A stretch of DNA of 64,000 nucleotides from Dendrolimus kikuchii (GCA_019925095.2 CM034415.1:9862833-9926832); one strand, 5' to 3'. Positions 53,001-62,325 are shown, numbered from the stretch's first letter. Notes: generated by a model from the letters alone, not told the origin. Numbers and translations are program-made.

Positions 53001-56000
53001 GATAACATTTTGTTAAATACTGGAGCCGTACCATTTTTGTATTCTGGTGATGGAAATCATAATCTTCTACATCTCATCTTATACTAATATATAAAGCTGA
53101 AGAGTTTGTTTGTTTCGTTGCTTGAACGCGCTAATCTCAGAAACTATTAGTCTGATTTGAAAAATTCTTTCAGTGTTGGATAGCCCATTTATCGAGGAAG
53201 GCTATAGGCCATATATCATCACGCTAAGACCAATAGGAGCGGAACACCAATGAAACATTCTTTCAAAATGGGGGGGGGGTTAACTATACCACGCGGACTA
53301 AGTCGTGGGCAGAAGCTAGTATATAAATATGAATAGTAGAAATGTATGTATGCGCGTAACTTGGGAACTACTTTACCGATTTTATTAGTGCAGAAACGGA
53401 GAAAGACTACAATTTCCTGCGGCCAGGCGGCCTGTTGTAACAGTCGACAAAACAGCCAAGTGGTAGGGTATTTGCCCGCCTGGATAGCTACCACCCCTGC
53501 TCTAGACTATGTCGCCATAATAACCTTGAGTTGTGTTCCGGCATTAGTGACCAGGTTCCAGTCTCCCTTAAGAGAGCAACAGCGCGTTTGTAACGCCTTT
53601 GGTGTTGCAAATGTCTAAAGGCGATGGTAACCGCTTTCCATCAAGTGGGCCGTCTGCCTGTCTGCTGGACTCCGGCAAATAAACAAAAGATTTAGACGAA
53701 ATTTTTGTGTGTCTTTAAGTGAGTCCCCAGATGGTTTAGTTTTTTTTTTTTGCTTAAGCACAGCAGATAGGCTGACGGCCCAACTGTGATGGAAAGTGGT
53801 TATTGTCGCCTATGGACATTAGCAATACCACAGGTGTTGCCGGCCTAGATGGAGAAACTGGAACCTGTCCACTGATGCCGGAACACGACTCAACGTTGTT
53901 ATGGCGGCATACTGTAGATCAGAGGTAGCCATCCAGTCGGGCAAATGCCCTACCACCTGACTGTGGGTTGTTTTGTCGCCTCTTACAACAGGTCGCCCGA
54001 CCGCAGGAATGAGTACACTTTTCCGTTCCTGCACGGATAAGTTGTGGTGTGACAGAGAAAGTAAACCAGAATAAAAGAGTATGAAAGGAAAAGAGATTGT
54101 GCCTACTCCAAATGATTGGGAGATGTTGAAAGAGGTTAGAAATTTACACAAACGATGCCGCGTACGATGAGTAAGTATTAAATGCAAAAATGCATATTTT
54201 TGACGTTTCAATGTCAAAGCAGTCGCGCCAGACAGTAATGTCAGACCAATGCCATTGGTAAATTAATTATTTATTCACGTGATTCTATTCTTGTTTTTCA
54301 GCTAGATACAGCAACTTTGGCGAAACATCGCCACTTTTGTATTTTAATTGAAGTATCGTATATACAGTTTTAACTCCAATGTCAAAGAAGCAAGTGAGGT
54401 GGGTAAGAATGGGCCTAAATGGCGCTCTGTTGTTCGTGTCTACCCCGCAAGGGAACTGGCGTGAAGTTATGTATGTATGTATGTAGTTTTAACTCCATAT
54501 AACGTCACTCGATTTAACGAAAAACTCCCTTAACCCTTTAGCTCACTATTAGCACATATGTCCGCGATGAGAGTGCAGATCGCATTTGTGCACGTGATCG
54601 TTAATTGTGTTGTTGTCTCATTCTGTTTATATAGGAGTGGTATGATTTGTATGAAATGGGTATATTTTCTTGGTATATTACGAGATAGTGATAGTGTTAG
54701 TCTTGCGGCTTTTTGGTATATCGATAAGCATATCGATAATTGTCTTAAGGGTTAAGCGTCAAAATCACTTGGCTTTAGTTCGTTTAGCTTGTCTGCCATA
54801 CAATGACACACTGTATAAGTATATCATTACACCCACTCTCAATAACTGCAAGATTTAAGTAATAAAAAGTACCTTTTAAGTTGCCAAAATTAGTAAAAGC
54901 TGTGCAGCTGTGAACGTTCTTTTATCGCTTTATTATCCTAGCCCGAAATAAGCTCGACTATCGGCATCACGCATACCGAAATTTCTGAGAAATTCCGATA
55001 TACCGAAATTTCTCAGTACTTCCTTTATCACCAAGATGCCTCAATATCGCAAGATATTAATAAAATAAGTATAAAAATACAACAAAATTATTGGTGCAGC
55101 AAAAGACGGCAGACAAATATAACAGATTACTCTCGATTTAACGAAAACTCTCTATAACACCATAAAATGCACATTCCTTTCAGTGTCGTTATATAGAGTT
55201 TACACTGTATATTACAGTCAAACATCGAGGCTCTGGCGCTCCTAAGTTTGACTAGTCTCAGGTGACAGATCTGACATAAAGTCTTAGTCAAAGTCCAAAT
55301 AAAATGACGCTTTTCTGCCTTTGACTAACGAATTTTTGTCTGGTCTAGAAGAGACTAATTTATACAGTCATTAAACATTTAACAAGTGCAATATGAATCG
55401 ACATTTGATCGAGTTTGCCTTAGTCGCTTCTAGGATCGACTAGGCAAAGCCTGAAACAGATTATTTTACGTTCGACGTTTGACTAAAAAGTTAGGTACTT
55501 CTAGGTTTGGGCCAAAGGCATGATAAAGGCCGAAATTGGATTTTATTTCGGACTTTCTCGAAAGGTCTTGGTCAAACCTAGATTAAACTAGTCATTTCGG
55601 GAAGAAACTGCATATCGATCTTTGACTATAACATATACATACATATTATTACGCCTGTTACCCATAGAGGTAGGCAAGGGAGATCCCAAAGGAGAAATAG
55701 GCTCCAGTCATAGGGTCCTGGCGCTAAGGCCAAAATAGGAACACCGGTGCCCCAATTCTTCTATTACATTATCGTCAGAATGGTCGACCAATGGTGTCAT
55801 AAAGGATGCTTTTTCCTAAAAAAAAAGCAGCCATTATTTAGCTTATTGCTAACCGTTTCATACCCATCGGCGGTTGGGCTATTCCAACATGGCCTGATTT
55901 TTAATGTATAGCCGGTGCTATGTCGCCCAAAGTGCCCGATGCAATACTGCGTTCTTGACACTATATGCAAATTAGCGTAATCACATAATGCCTTGGGCAA

Positions 56001-59000
56001 TCGCACCGTGTAGCAGCTGTATTGTTTGCTTTTAATGTTAAAATAGATTTACGTAATGTAATATGTGTTTTTATTTATTAACTGGCGTATGCTGGCGAAA
56101 CTTCGTTCGCTTCGCCAGTAGACTCACATATCTGTTAGTCAATTGCAACGCCAAAAACTAGAGCGCAGCGCCACTTCTTCGCTATACCCGTCTATCCCAC
56201 GAAAACAACATCATCTATCGGGATAATAATAACCCCGCAGGGGAGCTTTCTGGCGAAGCCTTAGATGATTAGCGACACCTCGGACCTGACTCCGGGGGCC
56301 AAGGCAAGGCCCCCGCCTCCGTGCTTGCATTTTTCCATTTTCCCCTACCATTGCGACGGGCAGACGCCATAGTCCCCGTATTGCCAGACCCCTAGTACCA
56401 CTAGCAGTTCACCCCCAATAGCCCGGTACTTTTTGTTCTCATTTCCCACAGTAGTCCTACACTTGTCGGGGCTTGTCCTTGGGTGCATTATTACATGGTG
56501 TAGACAGGGATAATCGCCGGTTAATATCACGCCACATTTACATTAAATTTGTCAAAAGGCCTCTACCTATTGGCCTTCCCATGGCCCCCGCAAGTCTTCC
56601 AAAAGTCCAGGCCACTCTAATGGCCCGTGGTCTTCAAAGACATACATTGTAATAATAATAGGCATACAAACACACATATTGTATATCCCCAAATTAAGCA
56701 AGTTGCGGCTGTGATACGGTAATATACAACTACTCTGAGGCTGATCTCAGACATCTAGACCACAGTAAATAAGGCTGAAAATTCCCTGCTGAAATTTACC
56801 CTACCATGAATCGAGCCCGAAGCCTCTGAGTGGTAGCGAGGTAGGCTGGCAAAGGCTTAGCCCGCTCCACCACAGAAGCCGTCCTAAAAGTACCCTAAGT
56901 GTTGTTCGGGATATAAGCTGGCTCCGTGTCGAGTTTCATTCAAATCCGTTGAGTAGCTTTCACGTGATCCTCTAACAGGTAGGCACAAACGGTATGCGGG
57001 ATACCCCCCTCGCGCCCCGCTGATAACGTCGGGAGTTAACATTCGTCATTGTTAATGGGAGATGGTGGCATATATTACATTGTTAATGTGGATATTTTAA
57101 AAACTATGAGGAAAAATTACCTTTTTGTTGCTGCTATTGAAAAACAATGCTTTTTTAGGGTCATTAGTGAAATAAAACCAAAATATCGAAAGTTGCATAT
57201 CCTACATTGTTAATAGGGACAGGCGATATCTTATAAGTGAAATTGAATGGATTTAGTGAAAAGTTCAATGTGTATATACTGTGCATTGTTGAAATTTTAA
57301 TACTAATAGTTCTAAGTATTCATACATACATACATACATACATACATAACTTCACGCCAGTTCCCTTGCGGGGTAGGCACGAACAACAGAGCGCCATTTA
57401 GGCCCATTCTTACACACCTCACTTGCTTCTTTGACATTCATAACTCTTGTCATGCACACTCGTCTGTTCTTAAGGCTCCTGACATCACCCTCCGCTAGTA
57501 CACGATCAATTTGATCATGGAAGGTGTGTCTTGGCCTTCCACGACTTCTGCATCCATCCACTTTTGCATTGTATATCTGTTTAGTCATTCTTTCATCATG
57601 CATTCTTTCCACATGCCCGAACCACCGGAGCATTCCTTTCCTTACCTTCACCCCGACACTCTCTTTCAGAGAGTATTCACTTCTGTTTATTATTTTAAGC
57701 GGTAATTTCAAGCGTGGTTGCCAAGCTACACTTTTATACATTACATACTATACTCTTCTCTCTCTTACTATAGTAATGTATATATATGTCATCTCCCTCC
57801 CCCCAACACCGAATACGCGCGAAATGCAGCGGCGTCGGCGCGTTTTGCAACACTTCTCTACGGACCATGGGACTCTATTCTGAACTTCTTGTAAACATAT
57901 TATTATATACCTATATACAAAAACATTATCAAAGGCCGGCCCAGTGAACTAACTATTGGACTTGTACATATATGTCATTGTGTAAAGTGCTACTGGATGT
58001 AAATGTTCTACGTGCTATGTAAGTTATAAGCTTAGATCATAATAAGTATTCATATTTATTACTTTTAGAATACACAACAACGGACGCGCAAAGTTGAACT
58101 TTTTGCTAACCAGCGGTTAATATGCAGATGCCCGGCAAAATTCCTTAAGTATTCTTTAGAAATCCGGGCATATACAATGTATCATAACTTTCATGGTTAC
58201 AATTTAATATAAAATAAAACACTCGGTAACTCTCGTAGATATCATTTTTATAATCATTGACATTTGACAGGATCCCGCCTAATTCACTTTACTTTTTCTA
58301 ATACGTTCAGAAATAAGTACATCGATACATACAACTTCTATCGGCTCGGCAGTCTCTATAACTGCCTTTTTTTGTTTTTATTTGTTTATTGTGTTGTTGT
58401 TCACGGATTTTACTCAGTTCTTTGTTCATTGTAGTCAATTTTATGTGCCAAAATGGCTTTAATTTAATTGGCATACTGCTCCAATGACTATTTGCTTTTA
58501 TGCTGATTATGGGGCCTTAATTTCTAGAACAGCGGTGTAGTCGGCGCTTGCATTATACGGTGCGTTTGGGATAGCCGAATTTTCACCTCGCACAACAGCT
58601 ATGTAGCATTTATAAACAGAAAATATCCCGCATCCCGCATGCGGGTTAATGGACCAATGATAATAAATCCGAAAAACACTGGGCCAGCTGATTCACGATT
58701 TTTGGAGCGGCACTTCACCGTGCAATGCTACTAAATACTTTAAAATGGTGGTAGAATCATAACGATCAAGAAATACTCATTAATCTATTGTATTTAATAC
58801 TATACGTGATAAGAATATGATACATTAAATGTAATAACTAAAAAGTTTAATTTTAGTCTCACTATTTGAATATGTTATTGCATTTTAAATTGATGAAGAA
58901 CGCGTTTGAAAATTCCAAAAATCAACCTTCTTTAGAAGTAATATGATATTTATTTCAAATTCAAAAACGTGCTAATAATCATTTTAATTTACTACTAAGC

Positions 59001-59233
59001 AAAACAGTTATTATCACTAATTTAATACTTTAATTATTACATTACGTAAAGTAATTACGTTAATTATAAGATAAACAAGGACAATATAATTGCATTCAAA
59101 TTTCGTAAACTGCATTTGCAAATACGTTTTGTTATATACATACTTTCCTTTATAACATGGGAAGTAAGTAATAAAATCGATTGTTTTAGCAATGAAATCA
59201 CTTACCAGCGTTTCTATGTTGATAATAAGACAT
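40944..59233 (-). CDS. GSTO: omega-class glutathione S-transferase, whole gene (6 exons, exon 2 disrupted)
   Basis: Exons 59233-59206, 49394-49241 (cut), 46016-45850, 43787-43685, 41472-41339 and 41063-40944 read in phase. Omega GSTs are cytosolic thiol transferases and dehydroascorbate reductases. Family marks: N-terminal extension then KLRLYHVEMNPYGHRVLLIL, substrate fold IPVLEI, LFESVVICDYLDEKY (glutathione-binding ES), KAQDRLLIERFNE, and the C-terminal [20 protein letters not shown], which is diagnostic for omega. The catalytic Cys of the xCPY/F motif is Asn29 (NPYG). Between DWF (exon 2) and KIPVLE (exon 3) about six residues, normally 'xKNPxG', are missing because an element starts at 49240. 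Expected length about 240 aa. Either a pseudogene or a gene with a recent disruptive insertion in this haplotype. Confidence 0.85.
41339..41472 (-). CDS. GSTO: GSTO exon 5
   Basis: Acceptor CTTTTCAG before 41472; donor TTC|GTAAGT at 41338. Encodes [20 protein letters not shown] then ERLYLLRCVNETKFDEKRSL. Confidence 0.92.
41640..42390. other. GSTO intron 4, no repeat assigned
   Basis: AT-rich with no supported feature except loose GCGC-containing stretches at 41945-42060 and 42300-42360. Confidence 0.35.
42393..42650 (+). mobile_element. repeat family B, copy 2
   Basis: TTTTTGGCGGGAACTGAAAG, GACGTTGTGCTGTGCAGTTT, AATAGTTGTAGGATATTGAT. Missing about 70 bp near its 3' end compared with 8508-8832. 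Confidence 0.65.
42705..43020 (+). mobile_element. repeat family B, copy 3
   Basis: Full-length copy 55 bp behind copy 2, same orientation; the spacer CGTCACTCAATTCTGGCTT occurs after both (42657 and 43026), so a larger segment may have been tandemly duplicated. Confidence 0.65.
43365..43600 (+). mobile_element. dispersed repeat (AAGCTGAAGAGTTTGTTTG family), copy 1
   Basis: TATACTAATATATAAAGCTG, GCGCTAATCTCAGGAATTAC, CCAATAGGAGCGGAGCACCA. Others at 51953-52130 and 52545-52690 (minus), 53075-53330 (plus) and part at 51640-51740. Likely a LINE tail. Confidence 0.6.
43685..43787 (-). CDS. GSTO: GSTO exon 4
   Basis: Acceptor TTTACAG before 43787; donor AGAG|GTATGT at 43684. Encodes LIKGSLECFDTNFAFGSEQI then IQTLDIFEKELGVRG. 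Confidence 0.88.
43905..44235 (-). mobile_element. SINE-like retroposon family A, copy 11
   Basis: Complete except that the A-tail end has diverged (GGCAGGCAGATTGCTGGCC); its 5' end CCTGCACGGATAAG is at 44233. Confidence 0.82.
44236..44268 (-). mobile_element. SINE-like retroposon family A, copy 12, left part
   Basis: CATCAAAGGTGCTACCAATG is the family's middle. It stops at GTAC, where the LTR begins, and resumes at 45592 after the LTR and TRIM. Confidence 0.65.
44269..45053 (+). mobile_element. solo LTR (family S), copy 2, with nested retroposon
   Basis: TGTCACAAGTGCGGGACTCG at the start, CGGCATGTAACA at the end. Removing the nested family A copy leaves about 472 bp, the length of copy 1. 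Left flank GTAC; once the TRIM that follows is removed the right flank is also GTAC, a 4-bp target duplication. Solo LTRs arise by recombination between the two LTRs of a full element. Confidence 0.75.
44338..44652 (+). mobile_element. SINE-like retroposon family A, copy 13 (nested in LTR)
   Basis: Complete + strand copy with GTGCAGGAACAGAG start and CTGCCATAAAAAAAAA tail, splitting the LTR between GAATTTAT and TAGAACTATAC. Confidence 0.9.
45058..45148 (-). repeat. TRIM 3' LTR (91 bp)
   Basis: TGAAACGTTAATAAAAGGCA to CTATCGTCACA; one mismatch to the other LTR (GTGAACGACTG versus GTGAAGGACTG). Confidence 0.85.
45149..45160 (-). promoter_or_regulatory. TRIM polypurine tract
   Basis: On the - strand AGTGGGGAGAAG lies directly before the 3' LTR, the place where plus-strand synthesis is primed in LTR retrotransposons. 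Confidence 0.7.
45272..45460 (-). CDS. short ORF inside the TRIM
   Basis: About 60 codons, hydrophilic and proline/serine rich (DMSGDGSNDLRLSREVTELQ, then NPQPEKSPQPKAS). No gag motif recognised. The upstream in-frame start is not an ATG; the first ATG is within DMSG. Possibly chance. Confidence 0.15.
   Translation of the reverse strand, partial: TLDCLEVEKRAKGGSQDMSGDGSNDLRLSREVTELQNPQPEKSPQPKASRLQATPSPPDMSA
45451..45499 (-). promoter_or_regulatory. TRIM primer-binding site extended to a tRNA-Ser 3' half
   Basis: On the + strand: AATCCAA (anticodon stem), a long variable arm, GTGGGTTCGAATCCCAT (T arm), CCTCGTC (acceptor strand), G discriminator and CCA. This is the 3' half of a serine tRNA, best fitting tRNA-Ser(GCU). 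A usual primer site is only 8-18 nt. Confidence 0.75.
45501..45591 (-). repeat. TRIM 5' LTR (91 bp)
   Basis: Same termini and length as 45058-45148. Confidence 0.85.
45592..45775 (-). mobile_element. SINE-like retroposon family A, copy 12, right part
   Basis: GTACTATCGCTCTCTAAACG then AACTGGAACCTGGCC through CCTGCACGGATAG: the rest of the copy cut by the LTR at 44268. Confidence 0.75.
45850..46016 (-). CDS. GSTO: GSTO exon 3
   Basis: Acceptor TATTCCAG before 46016; donor GAG|GTAAGT at 45849. Encodes KIPVLEIPTENGDKYLFESV, VICDYLDEKYARNP and KAQDRLLIERFNE: end of the thioredoxin fold and first C-terminal helices. Confidence 0.92.
46061..46310 (-). mobile_element. retroposon related to family A, with a different body
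   Basis: The A-tail end (TTTTTTTTATAGCTGGAGTA, CAGCAGACAGGCAGACGG) resembles family A. Past the GCAACACCAGAGGTGTCATC block the sequence differs (CATATCGTAGCGCTGTGGG, GGGAGCTCATTCCAAAAGG) and resembles a LINE 3' region. This suggests family A took its 3' end from this element. Confidence 0.5.
46311..47068. other. GSTO intron 2, no gene seen
   Basis: The last 110 bp (GTTACAAAATTTCATCAAGA, CGGTTTAGTAGTTTCG) is a LINE-tail type repeat. The rest is unassigned. Confidence 0.35.
47069..47212 (-). mobile_element. SINE-like retroposon family A, copy 14 (5'-truncated)
   Basis: A tail to GGTCACTAATT, then the match stops. Confidence 0.8.
47500..48570 (+). mobile_element. Jockey-like LINE 3' end, GC-rich
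   Basis: Frame 47612-47926 encodes NKKLLQSQQNIALRMCTGAG, RFVRNDVIARDLSIPS and RRMFDCADN. 'LxxxQNxALRxxTGAxRFVRN' followed by 'DLxIPSVEEF' is the standard end of Jockey-clade reverse transcriptase ORFs. The 3' UTR has repeated GATGGCCA/CGAAAGCCGC blocks. The C+G content is far above the surroundings, in keeping with a recently arrived element. 5'-truncated. Confidence 0.7.
48650..48724 (-). mobile_element. SINE-like retroposon family A, copy 15 (5' end only)
   Basis: GTGGGTTGTTATATCGCCTC, CGACAGGCCGCCACAACGC and TTCTTTCTCCGTTCTTGCAC. Confidence 0.7.
48745..49240 (-). mobile_element. retroelement (family D) inserted in GSTO exon 2
   Basis: On the - strand begins about CATATAACAATGCACCCAAG and ends CCCCCTGCGGGACTT followed by (ATT)n. 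The second copy (56225-56505) has the same ends CATGTAATAATGCACCC and GCGGGGTT-type tail. GTCCTACACTTGTCGGGGC-type blocks and GGGGGCCTTG are shared. No domain is recognisable; the (ATT)n tail suggests a non-LTR retroelement 3' end. Confidence 0.65.
49241..49394 (-). CDS. GSTO: GSTO exon 2, truncated by an insertion
   Basis: Acceptor CTTTTCAG before 49394. Encodes PTQPSPLMDKLRLYHVEMNP, then YGHRVLLILEAKRVRYEVYK and LDPLRLPDWF, then runs straight into family D with no donor site in the right phase. Family members continue with about six more residues containing NP. Confidence 0.8.
49395..49900. other. GSTO intron 1 proximal part, no gene seen
   Basis: AT-rich with no supported feature apart from the neighbouring element fragments. 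Confidence 0.3.
49905..50125 (-). mobile_element. LINE C-terminal fragment (family J), copy 2
   Basis: Minus frame [20 protein letters not shown], then GMHYQSPCFQK; same family as 30885-31110, about 15% diverged by eye, with a frameshift. Confidence 0.65.
50165..50470 (+). mobile_element. LINE-tail repeats with GGTAGGTGGCGCTG blocks
   Basis: Two tandem blocks, each with GGAACCGGTAGGTGGCGCTG (50298 and 50412). The inverse block GCGCCACCTACCGGTTC is at 51310, in a related element on the other strand. Confidence 0.5.
50471..51130. other. no gene seen
   Basis: GTCGTACCTCTAGGGCCATGG at 50628 with GAAACGCCGCAATC resembles the end of retroelement family P (VPFxxEPLGPWxPE), here eroded. The rest is AT-rich. 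Confidence 0.35.
51131..51350 (+). mobile_element. LINE-tail repeat (CTAGC...CAGACGTTGTCCTGCC type)
   Basis: ACTAGCGGCCCCGACAGACG, GAACCCGATCCCAGAGCCAC; related to 13583-13800. Confidence 0.5.
51590..51740 (+). mobile_element. dispersed repeat (AAGAGTTTGTTTGTTTG family), partial
   Basis: GGAAGAGTTTGTTTGTTTG, GAACGCGCTAATCCAATAGG and GAGCACCAATGAAAAATG; internal part deleted. Confidence 0.5.
51953..52130 (-). mobile_element. dispersed repeat (AAGAGTTTGTTTGTTTG family), minus copy
   Basis: GGTGCTCCGCTCCTATTGGT and AGATTAGCGCGTTCAATC, the inverse of 43365-43600. Confidence 0.55.
52545..52690 (-). mobile_element. dispersed repeat (AAGAGTTTGTTTGTTTG family), minus copy 2
   Basis: ATAGCCTATAGCCTTCCTCG, CTGAGATTAGCGCGTTTAAA, AAACTCTTCAGCTTTATAA. 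Confidence 0.55.
52691..53074. other. no gene seen
   Basis: AT-rich intron sequence, nothing supported. Confidence 0.3.
53075..53330 (+). mobile_element. dispersed repeat (AAGAGTTTGTTTGTTTG family), plus copy
   Basis: TATACTAATATATAAAGCTG, CGAGGAAGGCTATAGGCC, CCAATAGGAGCGGAACACCA and a G9 run at 53270. Confidence 0.6.
53388..53692 (+). mobile_element. SINE-like retroposon family A, copy 16
   Basis: AGTGCAGAAACGGAGAAAG to CTGCTGGACTCCGGCAAATA; tail degraded, internal 9-bp loss in the ACAGCCAAGTGG region. Confidence 0.85.
53735..54042 (-). mobile_element. SINE-like retroposon family A, copy 17
   Basis: Facing copy 16 tail to tail 43 bp away. Diverged version with GCTTAAGCACAGCAGATAGG and a shortened middle. 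Confidence 0.8.
54379..54487 (+). mobile_element. RTE-type LINE 3' fragment (family R), copy 5
   Basis: ATGTCAAAGAAGCAAGTGAG to GGCGTGAAGTTATG plus a TATG tail. Confidence 0.75.
54488..55640. other. GSTO intron 1, no gene seen
   Basis: Unassigned. A CGAAATTTCTGAGAAATTCCG palindrome-rich patch lies at about 54978-55015. Confidence 0.35.
55641..56030 (-). mobile_element. unidentified retroelement relic
   Basis: A - strand frame at 55797-56006 (RLPKALCDYANLHIVSRTQY) is unusually codon-like for this AT-rich region. The preceding ACGCCTGTTACCCATAGAGG block has the look of a dispersed repeat. Family unknown. Confidence 0.3.
56225..56505 (-). mobile_element. retroelement family D, copy 2 (internally deleted)
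   Basis: CCCCGCAGGGGAGCTTTCTG, GCGACACCTCGGACCTGAC, GGGGGCCAAGGCAAGGCCC, then a jump to CCATTGCGACGGGCAGACG. Same order as 48765-49240, with about 190 bp missing. Confidence 0.65.
56650..56885 (-). mobile_element. tRNA-like SINE (family T2), minus copy 2
   Basis: Inverse of 15710-16080: GCCTCTGAGTGGTAGCGAGG, CATGAATCGAGCCCG (B-box region) and ATATCCCCAAATTAAGCAAG. Confidence 0.6.
56886..57320. other. no gene seen
   Basis: ATCCGTTGAGTAGCTTTCACG at 56945 marks a LINE tail. Around 57050 and 57200, 'CATTGTTAATGGGAGA' and 'CATTGTTAATAGGGACA' are related. Confidence 0.35.
57325..57672 (-). mobile_element. RTE-type LINE 3' end (family R), copy 6
   Basis: CATACATA tail at 57325-57350, then on the - strand [37 protein letters not shown] and PAREL. 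5'-truncated at LKESV. Confidence 0.82.
57673..59205. other. GSTO intron 1, distal part
   Basis: Nothing supported. GC-rich patch GAAATGCAGCGGCGTCGGCG at 57820. Confidence 0.35.
59206..59233 (-). CDS. GSTO: GSTO exon 1 (start codon)
   Basis: ATG at 59233-59231, encodes MSYYQHRNA plus one base of a Gly codon; donor GCTG|GTAAGT at 59205. Phase fits exon 2. Short first coding exons of this kind are usual in omega GSTs. The distance of 9.8 kb to exon 2 makes this a prediction from phase and position only. Confidence 0.6.
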
Positions 59234-60465
59234 TCTCACGTAAAACAGATGTATTTTAAACTTTTGTGCACTATAAACGTTTACCGTCTGCCGTGTACTG
59301 CTACAAATGTCGGAATACCTACGTAATATTTAAAATTATATCGTCAAGCTATGACATCATTGTGTGACCCGATTATCTGCTAACCCACCGAATTGAATTT
59401 ACCAAAATATTGTCTGTAATCCAATGAGAGTGAAGACATTCGTAATTTGGTAGGGTTTTGCTAGAAGGCCGATAGGTGTTTGTATTTTTCAATGCTTACA
59501 CGTAGAATTAATTTAAAATGAACCTGATTAACTTAGTAGTATACGGTTTTAACGTGCTTAAAGTTAATGTATGAGTCATAGTTGAATATTTTTACATAAT
59601 AATGGGCATCGAAAGTGCTATCGGCGAATTTAAACACGTTGTCCTACTTTTATTAATACTTAATTGGGTCGATTTATTTATGCCCGTATTTATCATAGAT
59701 GTCTACATTTTTTATTTTTAAACAAATGTTTCAAATAAATAATGCATAAGTAAATAAGATAAAAAATAACTACGCTTATTATCTCATTTTAGATTTGAAT
59801 TTTGATTTTTATTTTAGCTTAAATAAAAAGATCACTTGCAAAAACAAAACGATTTCAGATGTTGCATGAAATAAATTTTTCACGTTGTTAGTTGATTTTT
59901 AATCACACCTCAACACTGAAAAATAATTTCTATTAAATAGAAATTATAAGAACTGAAGGATAAGAACAAACATAGATATCGAAAATCTTAAGGTTGACCC
60001 AAACCATGTTAGAAAAATGGCAGCACCGTGTCTATGAGCTTGGTGACATAGAACGATCAGGAAAAATCGCATTTTCTTTACAAAAGTGTATTTGAGACGA
60101 GAATACGATTGTAGACCAGTCGGCCATGCAAACTTCCACTGGAAGGACACAGTAAAAGCTGACCTATGCAAGATTGTGAGAAAGCTAACCTGCAGCTATA
60201 AATGCACCAAGACAATGCAAGGCATGACATAATACTATGTTCTCTTTATAAAGGTCAATTTAAGGTTTGGATAGCTGAGTTAATTAAATATGAATAGTTT
60301 GGTATAATGAATCTGTATGAAATCTTAAAGTTAATTATTAATCACAGAGCTTTTATATTATTATGTATAATAATTTTTTTTGTAAGGAACAAATTAAACA
60401 TATTTACAAGAAATAATCTAATACAATAAAAGAAAACTTAACTTATTTATATTGTAGTCTACCCA
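59234..60465. other. intergenic DNA upstream of the GST gene
   Basis: AT-rich. A frame at 59944-60171 (- strand) lacks recognisable motifs. Confidence 0.35.
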
Positions 60466-61090
60466 TAGTCCCTCAAGAGTATAAGTAGAATATTGAGCTT
60501 AGATCACCGTCTTCTATGGGTAAGGTGCCCAGAAGATTGGTTACGTTTCCTCGCTGTATCGCCATACTGATCCGTTGCCCGAGGTAGGCACCAGCCTTCT
60601 GATCACCTGAAGAATCAAGGGGTCGTTTTGATAAATTTTGTTAGAGGCTCATGGCCTCAGGACCCCATGGTCCAAGCGGCTCAACAGCAAATGGGAAAAA
60701 CATACACCTTTCACTGAGAGTTGCATATTTGCGCCTCTTGAATGATTCAGCTGTTTCCGCCGCCGAACCGGGTGATCTAGACGTGGTTGGTAAATGGGAT
60801 GCGGCCAACGTATCTACACAGGTTGCATACCACACCAAAGGCTTGCCACATTGCCAGGGAATTAGAGTCATTCCTTCAGGATGCCTACCATCATCACGTG
60901 CACTACCATTCGGTTCTAATAAAGCTAGCATGTTAGCGGTGGGAAGCGCCCTCCGTAAGACATCATTCAAGGCGGTGTGAAGAGACCATCTGACGGCACT
61001 GCGGCGGCAAGAAATACCGTGGTATCTTGGGTTGATCACCTCTGTTCCATCAACGCATGTGTGTGGTGCACATATGGGAGAACACGCGCA
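60466..61090 (-). mobile_element. retroelement C-terminal fragment (family P), copy 2
   Basis: Minus frame: GISCRRSAVRWSLHTALNDV, then LRRALPTANM, PEGMTLIPWQCGKPLVWYAT, CVDTLAASHL, SLSERCMFFPFAV-like and GPWGPE. It continues past a stop near 60640 with YLGQRISMAIQRGN and LPIEDGDL to 60480. It is longer at its 5' side than 36195-36603. The CRRS...RH(W)xxLNDVLRRAL block is the zinc-knuckle-like stretch before the PW domain. Confidence 0.65.
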
Positions 61091-61950
61091 GGTTTATAGC
61101 TAAAGAAAGGGAGGTATTACCCATCAATATACCTAGATTTGGGGAGGGGATAGCATGGAGCCAGAAACCAATATAATTAATTTACAAATTAGTGTTAATT
61201 TAGAAAGAATTTCTGATATTAAATTATATATTTCTGTACAATTTTATTCAGATTATAGCAACATTTCTACCTTGTGTCACCTTGACATTTAAAAATTAAA
61301 AAAAGGCTGAAAAATGGATTTTTTAATATCTGACATTATTTTTATGCTGTCTTGTTTACTCTTAACAGAAACCTATCTTAGCATTTCTTTCTTACACGTG
61401 ATTACGAACTTACGACATGGAAACAAAACACCGAATACCAAAATTTCATCGTCTTATTTTTTTTGTAATAAAATATGGATTTGTACTAAATGCTTAATAA
61501 TATGGTCAAAATAAGATAGAATAGGAAAAAATATTACTCAAGAATCGCTAATATTAAGATATAAGGTTAGTGTATATGCCTTAGTTTGTTAATAATCATG
61601 TAAACAAGTTTGTGTGGAATGCTTTCAAGGATTTTGAAAAAAGGGATCTTTGAATTACGTGGTCTTATTGTTATGACTTTAATACTTCGAACTTAATTGA
61701 TACTAATATTTAAATGTAAAAGTAAGTTTGTTTGTATGTCTATTTCGGTTTGTTTCTAACTCACGTCCTCAGAAGTACACATTACTGTCCTCAATTTGTG
61801 TACTTTGAAAATTTAAAAGCTGGTGATGATTATAGCATAATTAAGGTTCCAGAAAGCATACTTACAGTTCCCGCGGAAAATGGCGGCCTCTGTGACTGAG
61901 TATTCTAAAGTCTTAGTTCACCTAGTTCATTGGAACTAGTGTTGGGCAGT
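61091..61950. other. no gene seen
   Basis: AT-rich. The + frame at 61314-61514 is low complexity and hydrophobic, probably chance. Confidence 0.35.
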
Positions 61951-61954
61951 ACAT

Positions 61955-62325
61955 GATTTTAAAATGAGTTTGTAAGAGTAACATGACATTTTGTACTTAC
62001 CAGTACAATGTTCAAATGAGGCGAGCACATTTATGCGGTTTGTACCATGTTAGTACATTTGAAGCGATGAGGCCGGTGAGACAGTGAGAGTCATTTCCTC
62101 ATTTTTCCTGTTCAAAACTAGTTCAGAAATGTTAGTTAAGAATTGGATGTGCTCAGTCTCGGTCACCTCGTTTTACTAACAGTCGTACTATGACATTGTC
62201 ATGTTGTCCCTCTTTTTGTAATGTCAATATCCGTACAGGAATTATTGTACTGTTGAAGTATAAGCCTCATACTGTTCTTCCTCTTACTTTGACTTCTGAA
62301 GTGGTGTCTTTCAAATTTTGAGCCA
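61955..62325 (+). repeat. repeat family E, uninterrupted copy
   Basis: Matches the split copy at 8930-10075: GAGTTTGTAAGAGTAACATG, GAAGCGATGAGGCCGGTGAG, CATGTTGTCCCTCTTTTTGT and TCTTTCAAATTTTGAG in the same order. About 370 bp. Confidence 0.55.

Noticed and set aside
61314..61514. small membrane protein gene
   Set aside because: Hydrophobic because of AT-rich codons; no conserved motif, no splice or promoter context.
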